Assembly: GCA_017479265.1 (NCBI GenBank) | Contig: JAFVCK010000022.1 | Location: forward strand, 1 to 64,000 | Length of the DNA: 64,000 nt | Direction: 5' to 3' | DNA from: Bacteroidales bacterium | GTDB taxonomy: Bacteria > Bacteroidota > Bacteroidia > Bacteroidales > UBA932 | In this document: piece by piece, positions 26,768 to 35,598 of the stretch | Layout of the letters: each line of letters starts with the position of its first letter | Position numbering within the stretch: position 1 is the first letter of the stretch | Position numbers and translations under genes: made by a program | The notes under the pieces: model-generated | The model's input: the letters and a program-made list of their open reading frames with translations, nothing else | Told to the model about the DNA's origin: nothing | The model's database searches: none

Positions 26768-27981
26768 AAACCCTGATAAAGAACATTTCCTCCCTCATAG
26801 GCATCCTTCCCCCGGACGTAAAGTGCAAGCGGGGGGAGGAAATGTCCCTGGTGGAAAGCCTTGAGAACGCCTGGCTGCTCATTGAGGGCGACCATATAGA
26901 TTCTTTCGGAACGGGCGGCTGTCCCCCCTCCGACAAGGTCATAGATGCCGCAGGGGGCATGGTAATGCCTTCTTTTTGCGACAGCCACACCCATATCGTA
27001 TATGCCGGCAGCCGCGAAGGAGAGTTTCTGGACAAGATCAACGGACTTTCCTACGAAGAGATTGCCCGTCGCGGCGGCGGAATCCTCAATTCCTCCGACC
27101 TTCTTAAGTCAACGGACGAGGACGAACTCTTCGCCCAGGCCCTTGGCAGGCTCGACGAGGTGCTTGCAAAGGGCACTGGAGCGCTGGAAATCAAGAGCGG
27201 ATACGGCCTCAGCACGGAAGGCGAGATAAAGAGCCTGCGAGTAATAAAGAGGCTCAAGGAGAGCCGCAGTGCAGTGATAAAGAGCACTTTCCTCGGCGCG
27301 CACGCAGTAGGACGGGGCTACTGCAAGTCCGACTATGTCCGTCTGGTATGCGAGGAGATGATGCCTCTCGCCGAGGGACTTGCCGACTTCGTGGACGTAT
27401 TCTGCGACGAAGGTTTCTTCACTCCCGAGGACACGGCTGCCATACTGGAAAGCGGAGCCCGCCATGGACTAAGGCCCAAGATTCACGCAAATGAGCTGGC
27501 GGTGAGCGGAGGCGTTCAGGTCGGAGTACGCTTCGACGCTGTCTCCGTGGATCATCTGGAACGCACCGGACAGGCTGAGATAGAAGCCCTTCTGGAGAGC
27601 CGCACCATGCCCGTTATGCTGCCGGGAGCCTCATTCTTTCTCGGCATGCCCTACGGCAAGGCCAAGGACTTCATAGCGGCAGGACTTCCCGTGGCTCTGG
27701 CCTCGGACTACAATCCCGGCTCCTCCCCTTCCGGAGACATGCGCTTCGTCATGGCCTTAGGCTGCATAAAGATGAGGCTGACTCCCGCCCAGGCCTTCAA
27801 TGCGGTCACCATAAACGGTGCCTGCGCCATGGATGCCGCGGATGTCGCAGGCTCGATTACTCCTGGCAAGAAAGCCAATCTTCTGATTACCCGTCCGGGG
27901 GTCACGCTGACAGGCATTCCGTACAATTATACCACCCCCGTAGTGGCTTTGAAATTGCTTGGAGGGCGGATTTTGCAATAA
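26764..27981 (+). CDS. hutI: imidazolonepropionase
   Basis: Third step: opens imidazolone-5-propionate to N-formimino-glutamate. Amidohydrolase superfamily metal site: DSHTHIVYAG supplies the first two histidines, then GAHAV and HANELAVSGG, and the ring-end aspartate region ASDYNPGSSPS. 405 residues is typical. With ftcD, hutU and hutH it completes histidine to glutamate. Last gene of the operon; no clear terminator was seen in the 96 bases before the next gene. Confidence 0.95.
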   Translation: MKTLIKNISSLIGILPPDVKCKRGEEMSLVESLENAWLLIEGDHIDSFGTGGCPPSDKVIDAAGGMVMPSFCDSHTHIVYAGSREGEFLDKINGLSYEEIARRGGGILNSSDLLKSTDEDELFAQALGRLDEVLAKGTGALEIKSGYGLSTEGEIKSLRVIKRLKESRSAVIKSTFLGAHAVGRGYCKSDYVRLVCEEMMPLAEGLADFVDVFCDEGFFTPEDTAAILESGARHGLRPKIHANELAVSGGVQVGVRFDAVSVDHLERTGQAEIEALLESRTMPVMLPGASFFLGMPYGKAKDFIAAGLPVALASDYNPGSSPSGDMRFVMALGCIKMRLTPAQAFNAVTINGACAMDAADVAGSITPGKKANLLITRPGVTLTGIPYNYTTPVVALKLLGGRILQ

Positions 27982-28006
27982 TTTCACAAGAAAATCAAAA
28001 TAATTT

Positions 28007-28036
28007 TTGACACTTGGGAAAAATATCTTAATATTG
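28007..28036 (+). promoter_or_regulatory. promoter of small acidic protein gene
   Basis: TTG (28007-28009), 19-bp spacer, TAATATTG (28029-28036), one mismatch from consensus. Confidence 0.5.
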
Positions 28037-28077
28037 TAGCCGAAAACAAGCAACCAACTTTAATACGACTGCTGTAT

Positions 28078-28440
28078 ATGATACCTAGCGCAAAGAAAAG
28101 AGCCGTTATAAGCTATGAAAATATGCCCAAGGAAGTGGCTGATGCATTCGCCCAGAAGTATCCCAGAGGATTGAGCGACTATCTTCCCGACCTCAACAAG
28201 TACGACAAGCCCGACGGCTCATGTTTCTATGCCGTTACCATTGAAATACCCGACGCAATCTATCTCGTCAAGATAAAGGTCAAGATTGACAATCCGGAGG
28301 ACATTGACCGCTGGCTCGACGGAGAGGACGATGCGGACGAGGGAGTAGGAGAAGGCGGTGGAAGCGATTCCGGAGAGACTCTTCCCGACGACAACATCGC
28401 ACAGTACTCCAGCGGCGACGACGGCGCGGACGAAGCATAA
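28078..28440 (+). CDS. small acidic protein of unknown function
   Basis: Family not recognised. 120 residues; the first 85 look like a compact alpha/beta fold (AVISYENMPKEVADAFAQKY, YAVTIEIPDAIYLVKIKVKI), and the last 35 are a low-complexity tail rich in Asp, Glu, Gly and Ser. No signal peptide or membrane segment, so cytoplasmic. It has its own promoter and a strong terminator, so it is monocistronic. The phrase ENMPKEVADAFAQKYP is reminiscent of DUF-type small Bacteroidetes proteins, but no function can be given. Confidence 0.75.
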   Translation: MIPSAKKRAVISYENMPKEVADAFAQKYPRGLSDYLPDLNKYDKPDGSCFYAVTIEIPDAIYLVKIKVKIDNPEDIDRWLDGEDDADEGVGEGGGSDSGETLPDDNIAQYSSGDDGADEA

Positions 28441-28445
28441 AAAAG

Positions 28446-28476
28446 AAAGCACCCTTTGCGGGTGCTTTTATTTTTT
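28446..28476. terminator. bidirectional terminator
   Basis: Perfect 9-bp stem AAAGCACCC/GGGTGCTTT with TTTGC loop. The plus strand has a T run after it (28466-28476) and the minus strand has T-rich sequence too, serving the acidic-protein gene and the end of ygiQ. Confidence 0.8.
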
Positions 28477-30192
28477 GAAGAAGAATGATTTCTGGCGGCG
28501 CTTCTTCTCCGGGTCCCTCTCCACGAACACAGGCTCCAGCGTTCTGGGGTCCAGCCCCGTATAGAACATCACCGAAGAGGTAGTCATGGGGGTAGGGGTG
28601 AAATCCTGCACCTGGTCCATGTACAGGCCCTTCAGGGCGGGATTGCGCGAGAGCAGCTCCATGTCATGCATGGTACATCCCGGGTGGGAAGAAATGAAGT
28701 AAGGAACTATCCCTGAATGTCTTCCGGCCTCACGGTTGATTTTGTCGAACTCCCGCCTCAACACTCCGAAGAGCTTGAAGGAAGGCTTGGCCAGATAGTA
28801 CAGGACCTTGTCCTCGGTATGCTCCGGAGCCACCTTAAGACGGCCCGAAGTATGGTCCAGCACCAGTTCCTTCAGATACGGGGCCGAGGTCTCGTCCACA
28901 TAGCCCTTCTCGTCCAGGAAAAGGTCGTAGCGTATTCCGCTGCCTATGTACGAATGTCGTATCCCCGGGACGCTGTCCACCTGGTGGTAGAGGTTCAGAA
29001 GCCTCGCATGACTGCGGTCGAGGTTCTTGCAGGGAGCGGGGAAAAGGCAGGACTTGCGCCTGCAGACCGCGCATATTTCCTGATTCCTGCCATGCATGCC
29101 GTACATGTTGGCAGTCGGCGCTCCAAGGTCGGAAATGTTGCCTGCAAAGCCCGGCACATCCCCCAGGCCCTTCACTTCCTTAAGTATCGAAGCCTCGCTG
29201 CGGGACTGAATGAACTTGCCTTGATGAGCGGCTATAGTGCAGAAATTGCATCCTCCGAAACAGCCCCTGTGGGTGTTTATGGAGTATTTTATCATGTCGT
29301 AGGCCGGAATCCGCTTGCCCTTGTAGCGGGGATGGGGCTGCTTGGTGTACGGTATATCCCAGAAAGAGTCCATTTCCTCCTCGGTAGCAGGAGGATAGGG
29401 AGGATTTATCTGCACGTATCCCTCTCCCACAGGCTCCACTATGGTGTCCGGATGGAGCATGTTTGCATGGGTCTCTATCAGGTTGAAATTCTCCGCGAAA
29501 GCCTTCTTGCTCTGCTGGCACTGCTCGAAGGAATGCAGCAGAAGCACGCCTTCCCTGACCTTGGGCTCGCCCTTCATGTAGAAGCCCAGCTGTGGTATGG
29601 CACGGATTCGGCGCGGATTCCAGCCGGAATCCATGGCCTTGGCAAGGGCAGCTATGGGCCTTTCGCCCATGCCGTAGCATAGCCAGTCCGCACCGCTGTC
29701 CACAAGAATGGAAGGGAAGAGACTGTCCTGCCAGTAGTCGTAATGGGTCAGACGACGGAGCGAAGCCTCTATTCCGCCTATCACGACAGGCACGTCGGGA
29801 TACAGGCGCTTGAGTATCCGGGTATATACCGTTACTGCATAGTCTGGCCTCTGTCCCGCCTTGCCCTCGGGGGTGTAGGCATCGTCATGGCGCAGCCTCT
29901 TTCCGGCCGTATAATGGTTCACCATGGAATCCATGGCACCGGAATTGACTCCGAAGAAAAGACGCGGCGCTCCCAGCTTGCGGAAGTCCCTCAGGTCGTC
30001 CCTCCAGTTGGGCTGCGGCACCACCGCGACGCGATAGCCGCACTTCTGCAACCACCTGGCTATCACCGCACTGCCAAAAGAAGGATGGTCAATGAAAGCA
30101 TCCCCCGAGAACAGGATTACGTCTATGTACTCCCACCCGAGGGCTTCCACTTCCTTCTTCGAGGTCGGAATCATGTAGGCCTGAGAAGCCAT
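28468..30192 (-). CDS. ygiQ: YgiQ family radical SAM protein
   Basis: Cytoplasmic 4Fe-4S/SAM enzyme of the UPF0313 family; the reaction is not established. N-terminal YgiQ region (MIPTSKKEVEALGW, DVILFSGDAFIDHPSFG), a B12-binding-like segment, then the radical SAM core with the cluster motif in RGCFGGCNFCTIAAHQGK. The short C-terminal domain carries further cysteines (ICAVCRRKSCLFPAPC), probably metal ligands. 574 residues, within family range. It starts two bases after the argS stop and is the last gene of the rpoD operon. Confidence 0.9.
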   Translation of the reverse strand: MASQAYMIPTSKKEVEALGWEYIDVILFSGDAFIDHPSFGSAVIARWLQKCGYRVAVVPQPNWRDDLRDFRKLGAPRLFFGVNSGAMDSMVNHYTAGKRLRHDDAYTPEGKAGQRPDYAVTVYTRILKRLYPDVPVVIGGIEASLRRLTHYDYWQDSLFPSILVDSGADWLCYGMGERPIAALAKAMDSGWNPRRIRAIPQLGFYMKGEPKVREGVLLLHSFEQCQQSKKAFAENFNLIETHANMLHPDTIVEPVGEGYVQINPPYPPATEEEMDSFWDIPYTKQPHPRYKGKRIPAYDMIKYSINTHRGCFGGCNFCTIAAHQGKFIQSRSEASILKEVKGLGDVPGFAGNISDLGAPTANMYGMHGRNQEICAVCRRKSCLFPAPCKNLDRSHARLLNLYHQVDSVPGIRHSYIGSGIRYDLFLDEKGYVDETSAPYLKELVLDHTSGRLKVAPEHTEDKVLYYLAKPSFKLFGVLRREFDKINREAGRHSGIVPYFISSHPGCTMHDMELLSRNPALKGLYMDQVQDFTPTPMTTSSVMFYTGLDPRTLEPVFVERDPEKKRRQKSFFFKK

Positions 30193-30194
30193 GG

Positions 30195-31988
30195 CTACAT
30201 CCTTTCGGGAAGTTCTATGCCGAGTATGCCCGTAGCGCTGACAAGGGTCCTTGCGAGCACCAGGAGAAGTTCCAGACGGAACTTAAGAAGAGCCTGGTTC
30301 TCCTCGCGGAGCACCGGTGTGTCATGGTAGTACTGGTTGAACTCCTTGGCAAGGTCGTAGGCGTAGTTCGCAATGACCGCAGGAGAGAAGGCCGCCACAG
30401 CCTCCGCCACCTTGTCAGGATAGAGGCCCAGCAGCTTTATAAGGCGCACTTCTTTGGCGGAAGGCTCCAGGTCCGTGGTGATGTCAGAGGGGCCGAACCC
30501 CACTCCCTGCTGCGCAGCCTTGCGCAGTATGGAGCATATACGGGCGTGGGTGTACTGTATGAAAGGACCCGTGTTGCCGTTGAAATCTATGGACTCCTTG
30601 GGGTCGAAAAGCATGGTCTTCTTGGGGTCCACCTTGATAATGAAGTACTTGAGGGCTCCGAGGCCTATCATGTGATAGAGCCTGTCCTTCTCCTCCTCGC
30701 TCATGTCGGAGAGTTTGCCTGACTCCTCGGAGGTAGCCTTGGCCTCATCGTACATCTTCTGTATCAGGTCGTCGGCATCCACCACCGTACCCTCGCGGGA
30801 CTTCATCTTGCCCTCGGGGAGCTCCACCATGCCGTAGGAAAGGTGATATATCCTCTCAGCCCAGTCGAATCCGAGCTTTCCGAGTATGAGCTTGAGCACC
30901 TGGAAATGGTAGTCCTGCTCGTTTCCGACCACATAGACATGGGAATCCAGGTCATATTCCTCGAAACGGCTGGCGGCAGTGCCGAGGTCCTGGGTCATAT
31001 ACACCGAGGTGCCGTCGCTGCGGAGCACTATCTTGCGGTCCAGGCCGTCTGCGGTGAGGTCGCACCACACGGAGCCGTCGGGGTCGCGCACGAACACGCC
31101 CTTGTCCAGTCCCTTCTGCACCAGGTCCTTGCCCAGAAGATAGGTCCTGGACTCGTAATACACCTTGTCGAAGTCTATTCCGAGGGCCTTGTAAGTCTCG
31201 TCGAAGCCCTTGAACACCCACTCGTTCATCATGGCCCAGAGCTCGCGCACCTCGGGGTCGTTCCGCTCCCATTTGACGAGCATTTCGTGGGCCTCCTTGA
31301 GGGAGGGAGCCTCCTTCTTGGCAGTTTCCTCGTCCATTCCGGAGTCCATGAGGTTCTTGACCTCGGCCTTGTAGAGCTTGTCGAAGGCCACATAGCAGTC
31401 GCCTACCAGGTGGTCTCCCTTGATGCCCGTGGATTCGGGGGTCTTGCCCTCGAAACACTTCTGCCAGGCCAGCATGGACTTGCATATATGCACTCCCCTG
31501 TCATTGACAAGGGTAGCCTTTATGACCTCGTTGCCGCCTGCCTTGAGCAGCCTCGAGACGGAATCGCCCAGGAGGTTGTTGCGTATATGCCCCAGATGCA
31601 GGGGCTTGTTGGTATTGGGAGAAGAGAACTCCACCATCACCCTCTTGCCCGTGGAAGGCAGCCTGCCGAAATCCTCGTCGGCGGCTATAAGGGCGAAAAC
31701 CTCGTCCCAATACACGCTGGAGAAGAGTATGTTCAGGAAGCCCTTGACGCAGTTGAAGCGGCTGATTTCAGGGACATTGGCCACCAGCCACTCGCCGATT
31801 GCGTTCCCCGTGGCCTCGGGAGAGGTGCGGGAAAGGCGCAGCAGAGGGAACACCACAAGAGTATAATCCCCTTCGAACTCCTTGCGGGTCACGCCCACCT
31901 GGAGGGTCGAAGGGTCAACGGTCTGACCGTACAAAGAGGAGAGGGCCTGTGCGGCCTTCTCCTGTATAAACAATTCTGGAGTCTTCAT
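30195..31988 (-). CDS. argS: arginyl-tRNA synthetase
   Basis: Class I synthetase charging tRNA-Arg. N-terminal additional domain (tRNA D-loop contact), HIGH-type motif in NKPLHLGHIRNNLLGD, a KMSKS remnant in GKMKSREGTVV, and a C-terminal DALR anticodon domain (ANYAYDLAKEFNQYYHDTPV). 597 residues is usual. Loss of the canonical KMSKS lysine is common in ArgS. Four bases after the rpoD stop, so co-transcribed. Confidence 0.95.
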   Translation of the reverse strand: MKTPELFIQEKAAQALSSLYGQTVDPSTLQVGVTRKEFEGDYTLVVFPLLRLSRTSPEATGNAIGEWLVANVPEISRFNCVKGFLNILFSSVYWDEVFALIAADEDFGRLPSTGKRVMVEFSSPNTNKPLHLGHIRNNLLGDSVSRLLKAGGNEVIKATLVNDRGVHICKSMLAWQKCFEGKTPESTGIKGDHLVGDCYVAFDKLYKAEVKNLMDSGMDEETAKKEAPSLKEAHEMLVKWERNDPEVRELWAMMNEWVFKGFDETYKALGIDFDKVYYESRTYLLGKDLVQKGLDKGVFVRDPDGSVWCDLTADGLDRKIVLRSDGTSVYMTQDLGTAASRFEEYDLDSHVYVVGNEQDYHFQVLKLILGKLGFDWAERIYHLSYGMVELPEGKMKSREGTVVDADDLIQKMYDEAKATSEESGKLSDMSEEEKDRLYHMIGLGALKYFIIKVDPKKTMLFDPKESIDFNGNTGPFIQYTHARICSILRKAAQQGVGFGPSDITTDLEPSAKEVRLIKLLGLYPDKVAEAVAAFSPAVIANYAYDLAKEFNQYYHDTPVLREENQALLKFRLELLLVLARTLVSATGILGIELPERM

Positions 31989-31992
31989 AGTA

Positions 31993-32853
31993 TTATCCGA
32001 GATATCCTTTCAACAGTTTGCTGCGGTTGGGGCTCTTGAGACGGCGTATAGCCTTCTCCTTTATCTGGCGCACACGCTCGCGGGTCAGTCCGAAACGCTC
32101 GCCTATTTCCTCGAGGGTCATTTCCTGGCAGCCTATTCCGAAGAATGACTTGATGATTTCCCTCTCGCGGGTGGAAAGGGTGGAAAGGGCACGCTCGATT
32201 TCAGTGTTGAGGGATTCGTTCACCAGGCCCCTGTCGGCGGAAGGGGAATCGTCATTGGGCAGCACGTCCAGCAGGCTGTTGTCCTCGCCCTCCACGAAAG
32301 GAGCGTCCACGGAGACATGACGGCCGGAAACGCGCAGGGTATCCGAAATCTTGTCCTTGGGAACGTCTATCATTTCGGAGAGCTCCTCGCTCGAAGGCTG
32401 GCGCTCGTTCTCCTGCTCGAAGCGGGACAGGGCCTTGTTTATCTTGTTCAGGGAACCCACCTGGTTCAAGGGCAGACGCACTATCCTGGACTGCTCGGCG
32501 AGCGCCTGCAGTATGGACTGGCGAATCCACCATACGGCGTAGGATATGAACTTGAAACCCTTGGTCTCGTCGAACTTCTCGGCGGCCTTGATAAGGCCCA
32601 GGTTGCCTTCGTTGATAAGGTCGGGAAGGCTCAGGCCCTGGTTCTGGTACTGCTTGGCCACGGAAACCACGAAACGCAGGTTGGCGCGTGTAAGCTTTTC
32701 AAGGGCGACCTGGTCGCCCTTGTGGATACGCTGGGCGAGCTCGACCTCCTCTTCCGGAGATACGAGCTCTTCCCTGCCTATTTCCTGTAGATATTTGTCC
32801 AGGGATGCACTCTCCCTGTTGGTGATGGATTTAGTAATCTTTAACTGTCGCAT
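31993..32853 (-). CDS. rpoD: primary sigma factor RpoD, short Bacteroidetes type
   Basis: Housekeeping sigma-70 factor. At 286 residues it lacks region 1.1 and the large non-conserved insert, as in the Bacteroides primary sigma. Region 1.2 ([20 protein letters not shown]), region 2 ([38 protein letters not shown]), region 3 and region 4 with the -33 recognition helix ([20 protein letters not shown]) are all present. Promoters in this window carry the TTG/TAnnTTTG boxes this factor is known to read. It lies 15 bases after the htrA stop, with no box of its own, suggesting readthrough. Confidence 0.96.
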   Translation of the reverse strand: MRQLKITKSITNRESASLDKYLQEIGREELVSPEEEVELAQRIHKGDQVALEKLTRANLRFVVSVAKQYQNQGLSLPDLINEGNLGLIKAAEKFDETKGFKFISYAVWWIRQSILQALAEQSRIVRLPLNQVGSLNKINKALSRFEQENERQPSSEELSEMIDVPKDKISDTLRVSGRHVSVDAPFVEGEDNSLLDVLPNDDSPSADRGLVNESLNTEIERALSTLSTREREIIKSFFGIGCQEMTLEEIGERFGLTRERVRQIKEKAIRRLKSPNRSKLLKGYLG

Positions 32854-32868
32854 ATATATCTATGTCGT

Positions 32869-34320
32869 CTATTTCTCTTCCTTGCCGAACGCCAGGTACA
32901 TGGGCCTTCCGGCTGAAGTGACACCCTCGATGTAGATGCCTCTCTTTGCCTTGGAAGCTATTTCCACTACCTGCTCGGCGGAGGTGACGGCAGTATCGTT
33001 GACGTAGAGGATTACCGATCCCTCGGAAGCCCCGGCCGAAAGCATCTTGCCTTCCCCGACAGAGACAATCTCCACACCCTTCTTTATGCCCAGACGGGCG
33101 AGGGTCTCCTGTGAAGCTGTCTTGATCTTGGAGCCATAGAATGCTACCGAGCCGTCAACGTCAACAGTTCCGGTCTTTTCAGCGTCTCCCATGAAGGTGA
33201 CTTCCAGCTTGATTTCCTTGCCGTCACGGATGATGGTGAAGGTGGCCGTATCGCCGGGATGGTAGCTGTTGACCTTTTCCTGCAAGGCTGAAGCGGTGGC
33301 AATTTCGGTATCGTCGATGGCGATGACAACGTCCTCTCTCTTGATGCCGGCCTTCTGTGCCGCACTGCCTTTCATAACCTCGCTTATATATACGCCTTTT
33401 ACCGAAGAAAGTTTCAATTCTTTAGCAATTTTGTCATTGACGGTGCCCATGGTCACGCCAAGTTTGGCCCTCTTGACGGTGCCGAAATCGATAAGGTCGC
33501 CGACTATCTTCTTGACTATGTTGGCAGGCACCGCGAAAGAGTATCCGGAATAGGCTCCGGTCTGGGAGACTATGGCGGTGTTTATGCCCACCAGTTCGCC
33601 GGCCTTGTTGACCAGTGCGCCGCCCGAGTTGCCGGGATTGACGGCAGCGTCGGTCTGTATGAAGGACTCGATCTTGAAGGAACCGTCCGTGTTCATGGAA
33701 CGGCCCTTAGCGCTGACGATTCCGGCCGTGATGGTGCCGCGCAGGGTCTCTCCCAGAGGAGAGCCTATGGCCAGCGCCCATTCGCCCAGGCGGAGGTTGT
33801 CGCTGTCTCCGAAGGGAACGGTGGGAAGTCCCTGTGCGTCAATCTTTATCAGGGCCACGTCGGTGACGGGGTCCGTGCCTATGACCTCGGCCTCGTAGGT
33901 GGAGTTGTTGTTGAGGGTCACGCTCACCTTGGTAGCGCCGGAGACCACGTGGTTGTTGGTCACTATGTAGCCGTCGGGACGGATTATCACGCCCGAGCCG
34001 CTGCCCTTCTGCTCCCTCTGCCTGCCCTGTCCGGGAGAACCGAAGAAATACTCGAAGAAGGGGTCTATCTGGTACTGCTGGCGGGTCTGGACCGTCACCT
34101 CCACATAGACCACCGCATCCACTGCGGACTCGGCCGCGTATGTCAGGTCGGGATAGTCGGTGTCGGTGAGGTTCACCGTCCTGTATGAAGAACCGTCGGA
34201 TTGAACCACGGCCACGTTTTCTGCCTTTGCGGCCGCCGGAGCGTTAGCCTTGACGACTCCGAATGCTGTCAGTCCGGCAACTGCGGCTGACAGTATGACT
34301 GTAATCAAATTCTTGCCCAT
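32869..34320 (-). CDS. DegP/HtrA family periplasmic serine protease
   Basis: Envelope quality-control protease and chaperone. An N-terminal signal anchor (ITVILSAAVAGLTAFGVV) is followed by a trypsin-like domain with H124 (TNNHVV), D154 (TDVALIKI) and S232 (GNSGGAL), then two PDZ domains (about 285-375 and 395-480). 483 residues is the DegP size. The loop before the protease core is Gln/Arg rich (SPGQGRQREQKGSGSG). Upstream of rpoD on the same strand, possibly first gene of the htrA-rpoD-argS-ygiQ run. Whether it is DegP- or DegQ-like is not resolved. Confidence 0.93.
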   Translation of the reverse strand: MGKNLITVILSAAVAGLTAFGVVKANAPAAAKAENVAVVQSDGSSYRTVNLTDTDYPDLTYAAESAVDAVVYVEVTVQTRQQYQIDPFFEYFFGSPGQGRQREQKGSGSGVIIRPDGYIVTNNHVVSGATKVSVTLNNNSTYEAEVIGTDPVTDVALIKIDAQGLPTVPFGDSDNLRLGEWALAIGSPLGETLRGTITAGIVSAKGRSMNTDGSFKIESFIQTDAAVNPGNSGGALVNKAGELVGINTAIVSQTGAYSGYSFAVPANIVKKIVGDLIDFGTVKRAKLGVTMGTVNDKIAKELKLSSVKGVYISEVMKGSAAQKAGIKREDVVIAIDDTEIATASALQEKVNSYHPGDTATFTIIRDGKEIKLEVTFMGDAEKTGTVDVDGSVAFYGSKIKTASQETLARLGIKKGVEIVSVGEGKMLSAGASEGSVILYVNDTAVTSAEQVVEIASKAKRGIYIEGVTSAGRPMYLAFGKEEK

Positions 34321-34414
34321 ATTAAGAAACTGTTTTATTTTCCGGGCACAGTCAAGGTCAAAGTCCGTGCCAAATATTCTCCCTGCAATGTATCAGTTTT
34401 TGCAAAATAATTGT

Positions 34415-34422
34415 TACCTTTG
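34415..34422 (+). promoter_or_regulatory. -7 box of dnaN promoter
   Basis: TACCTTTG matches TAnnTTTG; the -33 is not clear. Transcription would start near 34429, after the alternative TTG start at 34411, which supports ATG 34471 for dnaN. Confidence 0.5.
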
Positions 34423-34470
34423 CGAAAATGCCTCGCGGCATTTGGAAATGATACAGAAAAAGTCAAAGAT

Positions 34471-35592
34471 ATGAATTTTACAGTTTCTTCTTCAGAGCTG
34501 CTCAAGAGTATGCTCACAGTGCAGAAAGCCATTCCCGCCAAGGCTGCGGAGGCCATACTCGAGGACTATCTGTTCTCGCTTGAGGGCAATGTGCTTACCG
34601 TCACTGCCTCAGACATGGAAATAACGCTGCTCACCCGCATCGAGGTGACCACGGCCCAGGAAGAAGGCCGCATGGCCGTTCCCGCCAGGCAGATTACCGA
34701 CCTGCTCAAGGAACTTCCCGACCAGCCCGTCACCATCAGGACGGTCAGCGACAGTTCCCTCGAATGCTCATGGAACAGCGGCGCTTCCACCCTCCCCTAC
34801 TTCAACGCAGACGACTATCCCCAGATAGCCTCCGCCCCGGAGAACGCCACGGTAATAGAAATCCCCATAGAGACCCTTTCCGAGGGTATAGCCAGCACGG
34901 TGTACGCCTCCTCCGACGAGGAGAGCCGCCCCATAATGAACAGCATATTCTTCGACATCACCCCGGACTCCACCACCCTGGTGGCATCCGACCTGCAGAA
35001 GCTTATCTGCTACAACACCAAGGATGTCAAGACAGCCACCGAGGCTTCTTTCGTGCTCAACAAGAGGCACGCCATAGTGCTGAAGACCATTCTCGGCAAG
35101 GAAGAGGGCACGGTCACTGTCCGCTTCGACGAAAAGACCGCGGTATTCACCTTCGGCGACACCACTGTCATCTGCTGCCTGGTGGTCGGCAAATATCCCG
35201 CCTACAGGACCATCATTCCGCAGAACAATGCCAATATCCTGAACATCAGCCGTTTGCAGCTGCTCAACACAGTGCGCCGCATCGCTGTTTGCTCGCCCAA
35301 GGCTTCCAACCACATCAAGTTCGAACTCGCACCGGGCAGCCTCGACGTTTCCGCTCAGGACGTGGGCTTCGAGATTGCCGCGCACGACCATATCCAGTGC
35401 CAGTACGAGGGTGACGAGCTTGTCATAGGCTTCAAGTCCACCTACATCGTGGAGATTCTCAGCAACCTCAGCTGCGAGAACATAGTCATCAAGTTTGCCG
35501 ACAAGAGGCGTTCCGTGCTGATTCTGCCCGCCGAGGACGGAGATCAGGCCGGCAAGGTGTTCGGCATAGTCATGCCCATAATGGTCAGATAG
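34471..35592 (+). CDS. dnaN: DNA polymerase III beta subunit (sliding clamp)
   Basis: Ring clamp that tethers polymerase to DNA. The start MNFTVSSSELLKSMLTVQKAIPAK is the family opening, so I use ATG 34471 (373 aa). Three clamp domains are recognisable by repeated patterns, with conserved CSPKASNHIKFEL in domain 3 and the terminal VFGIVMPIMVR. An upstream in-frame TTG at 34411 would lie in the promoter. No dnaA or recF is adjacent, so this is not a canonical origin cluster. A DnaQ-like exonuclease gene starts six bases after its stop. Confidence 0.95.
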   Translation: MNFTVSSSELLKSMLTVQKAIPAKAAEAILEDYLFSLEGNVLTVTASDMEITLLTRIEVTTAQEEGRMAVPARQITDLLKELPDQPVTIRTVSDSSLECSWNSGASTLPYFNADDYPQIASAPENATVIEIPIETLSEGIASTVYASSDEESRPIMNSIFFDITPDSTTLVASDLQKLICYNTKDVKTATEASFVLNKRHAIVLKTILGKEEGTVTVRFDEKTAVFTFGDTTVICCLVVGKYPAYRTIIPQNNANILNISRLQLLNTVRRIAVCSPKASNHIKFELAPGSLDVSAQDVGFEIAAHDHIQCQYEGDELVIGFKSTYIVEILSNLSCENIVIKFADKRRSVLILPAEDGDQAGKVFGIVMPIMVR

Positions 35593-35598
35593 TTTGCC

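Noticed and set aside
30843..32039. Long plus-strand frame over argS and rpoD
   Set aside because: Crosses two certain genes in antisense and has no start signal; composition is rich in Val, His and Gly as expected of a shadow frame.
34390..34470. Replication origin next to dnaN
   Set aside because: No DnaA boxes or dnaA gene were recognised, and dnaN is often away from the origin in Bacteroidetes.
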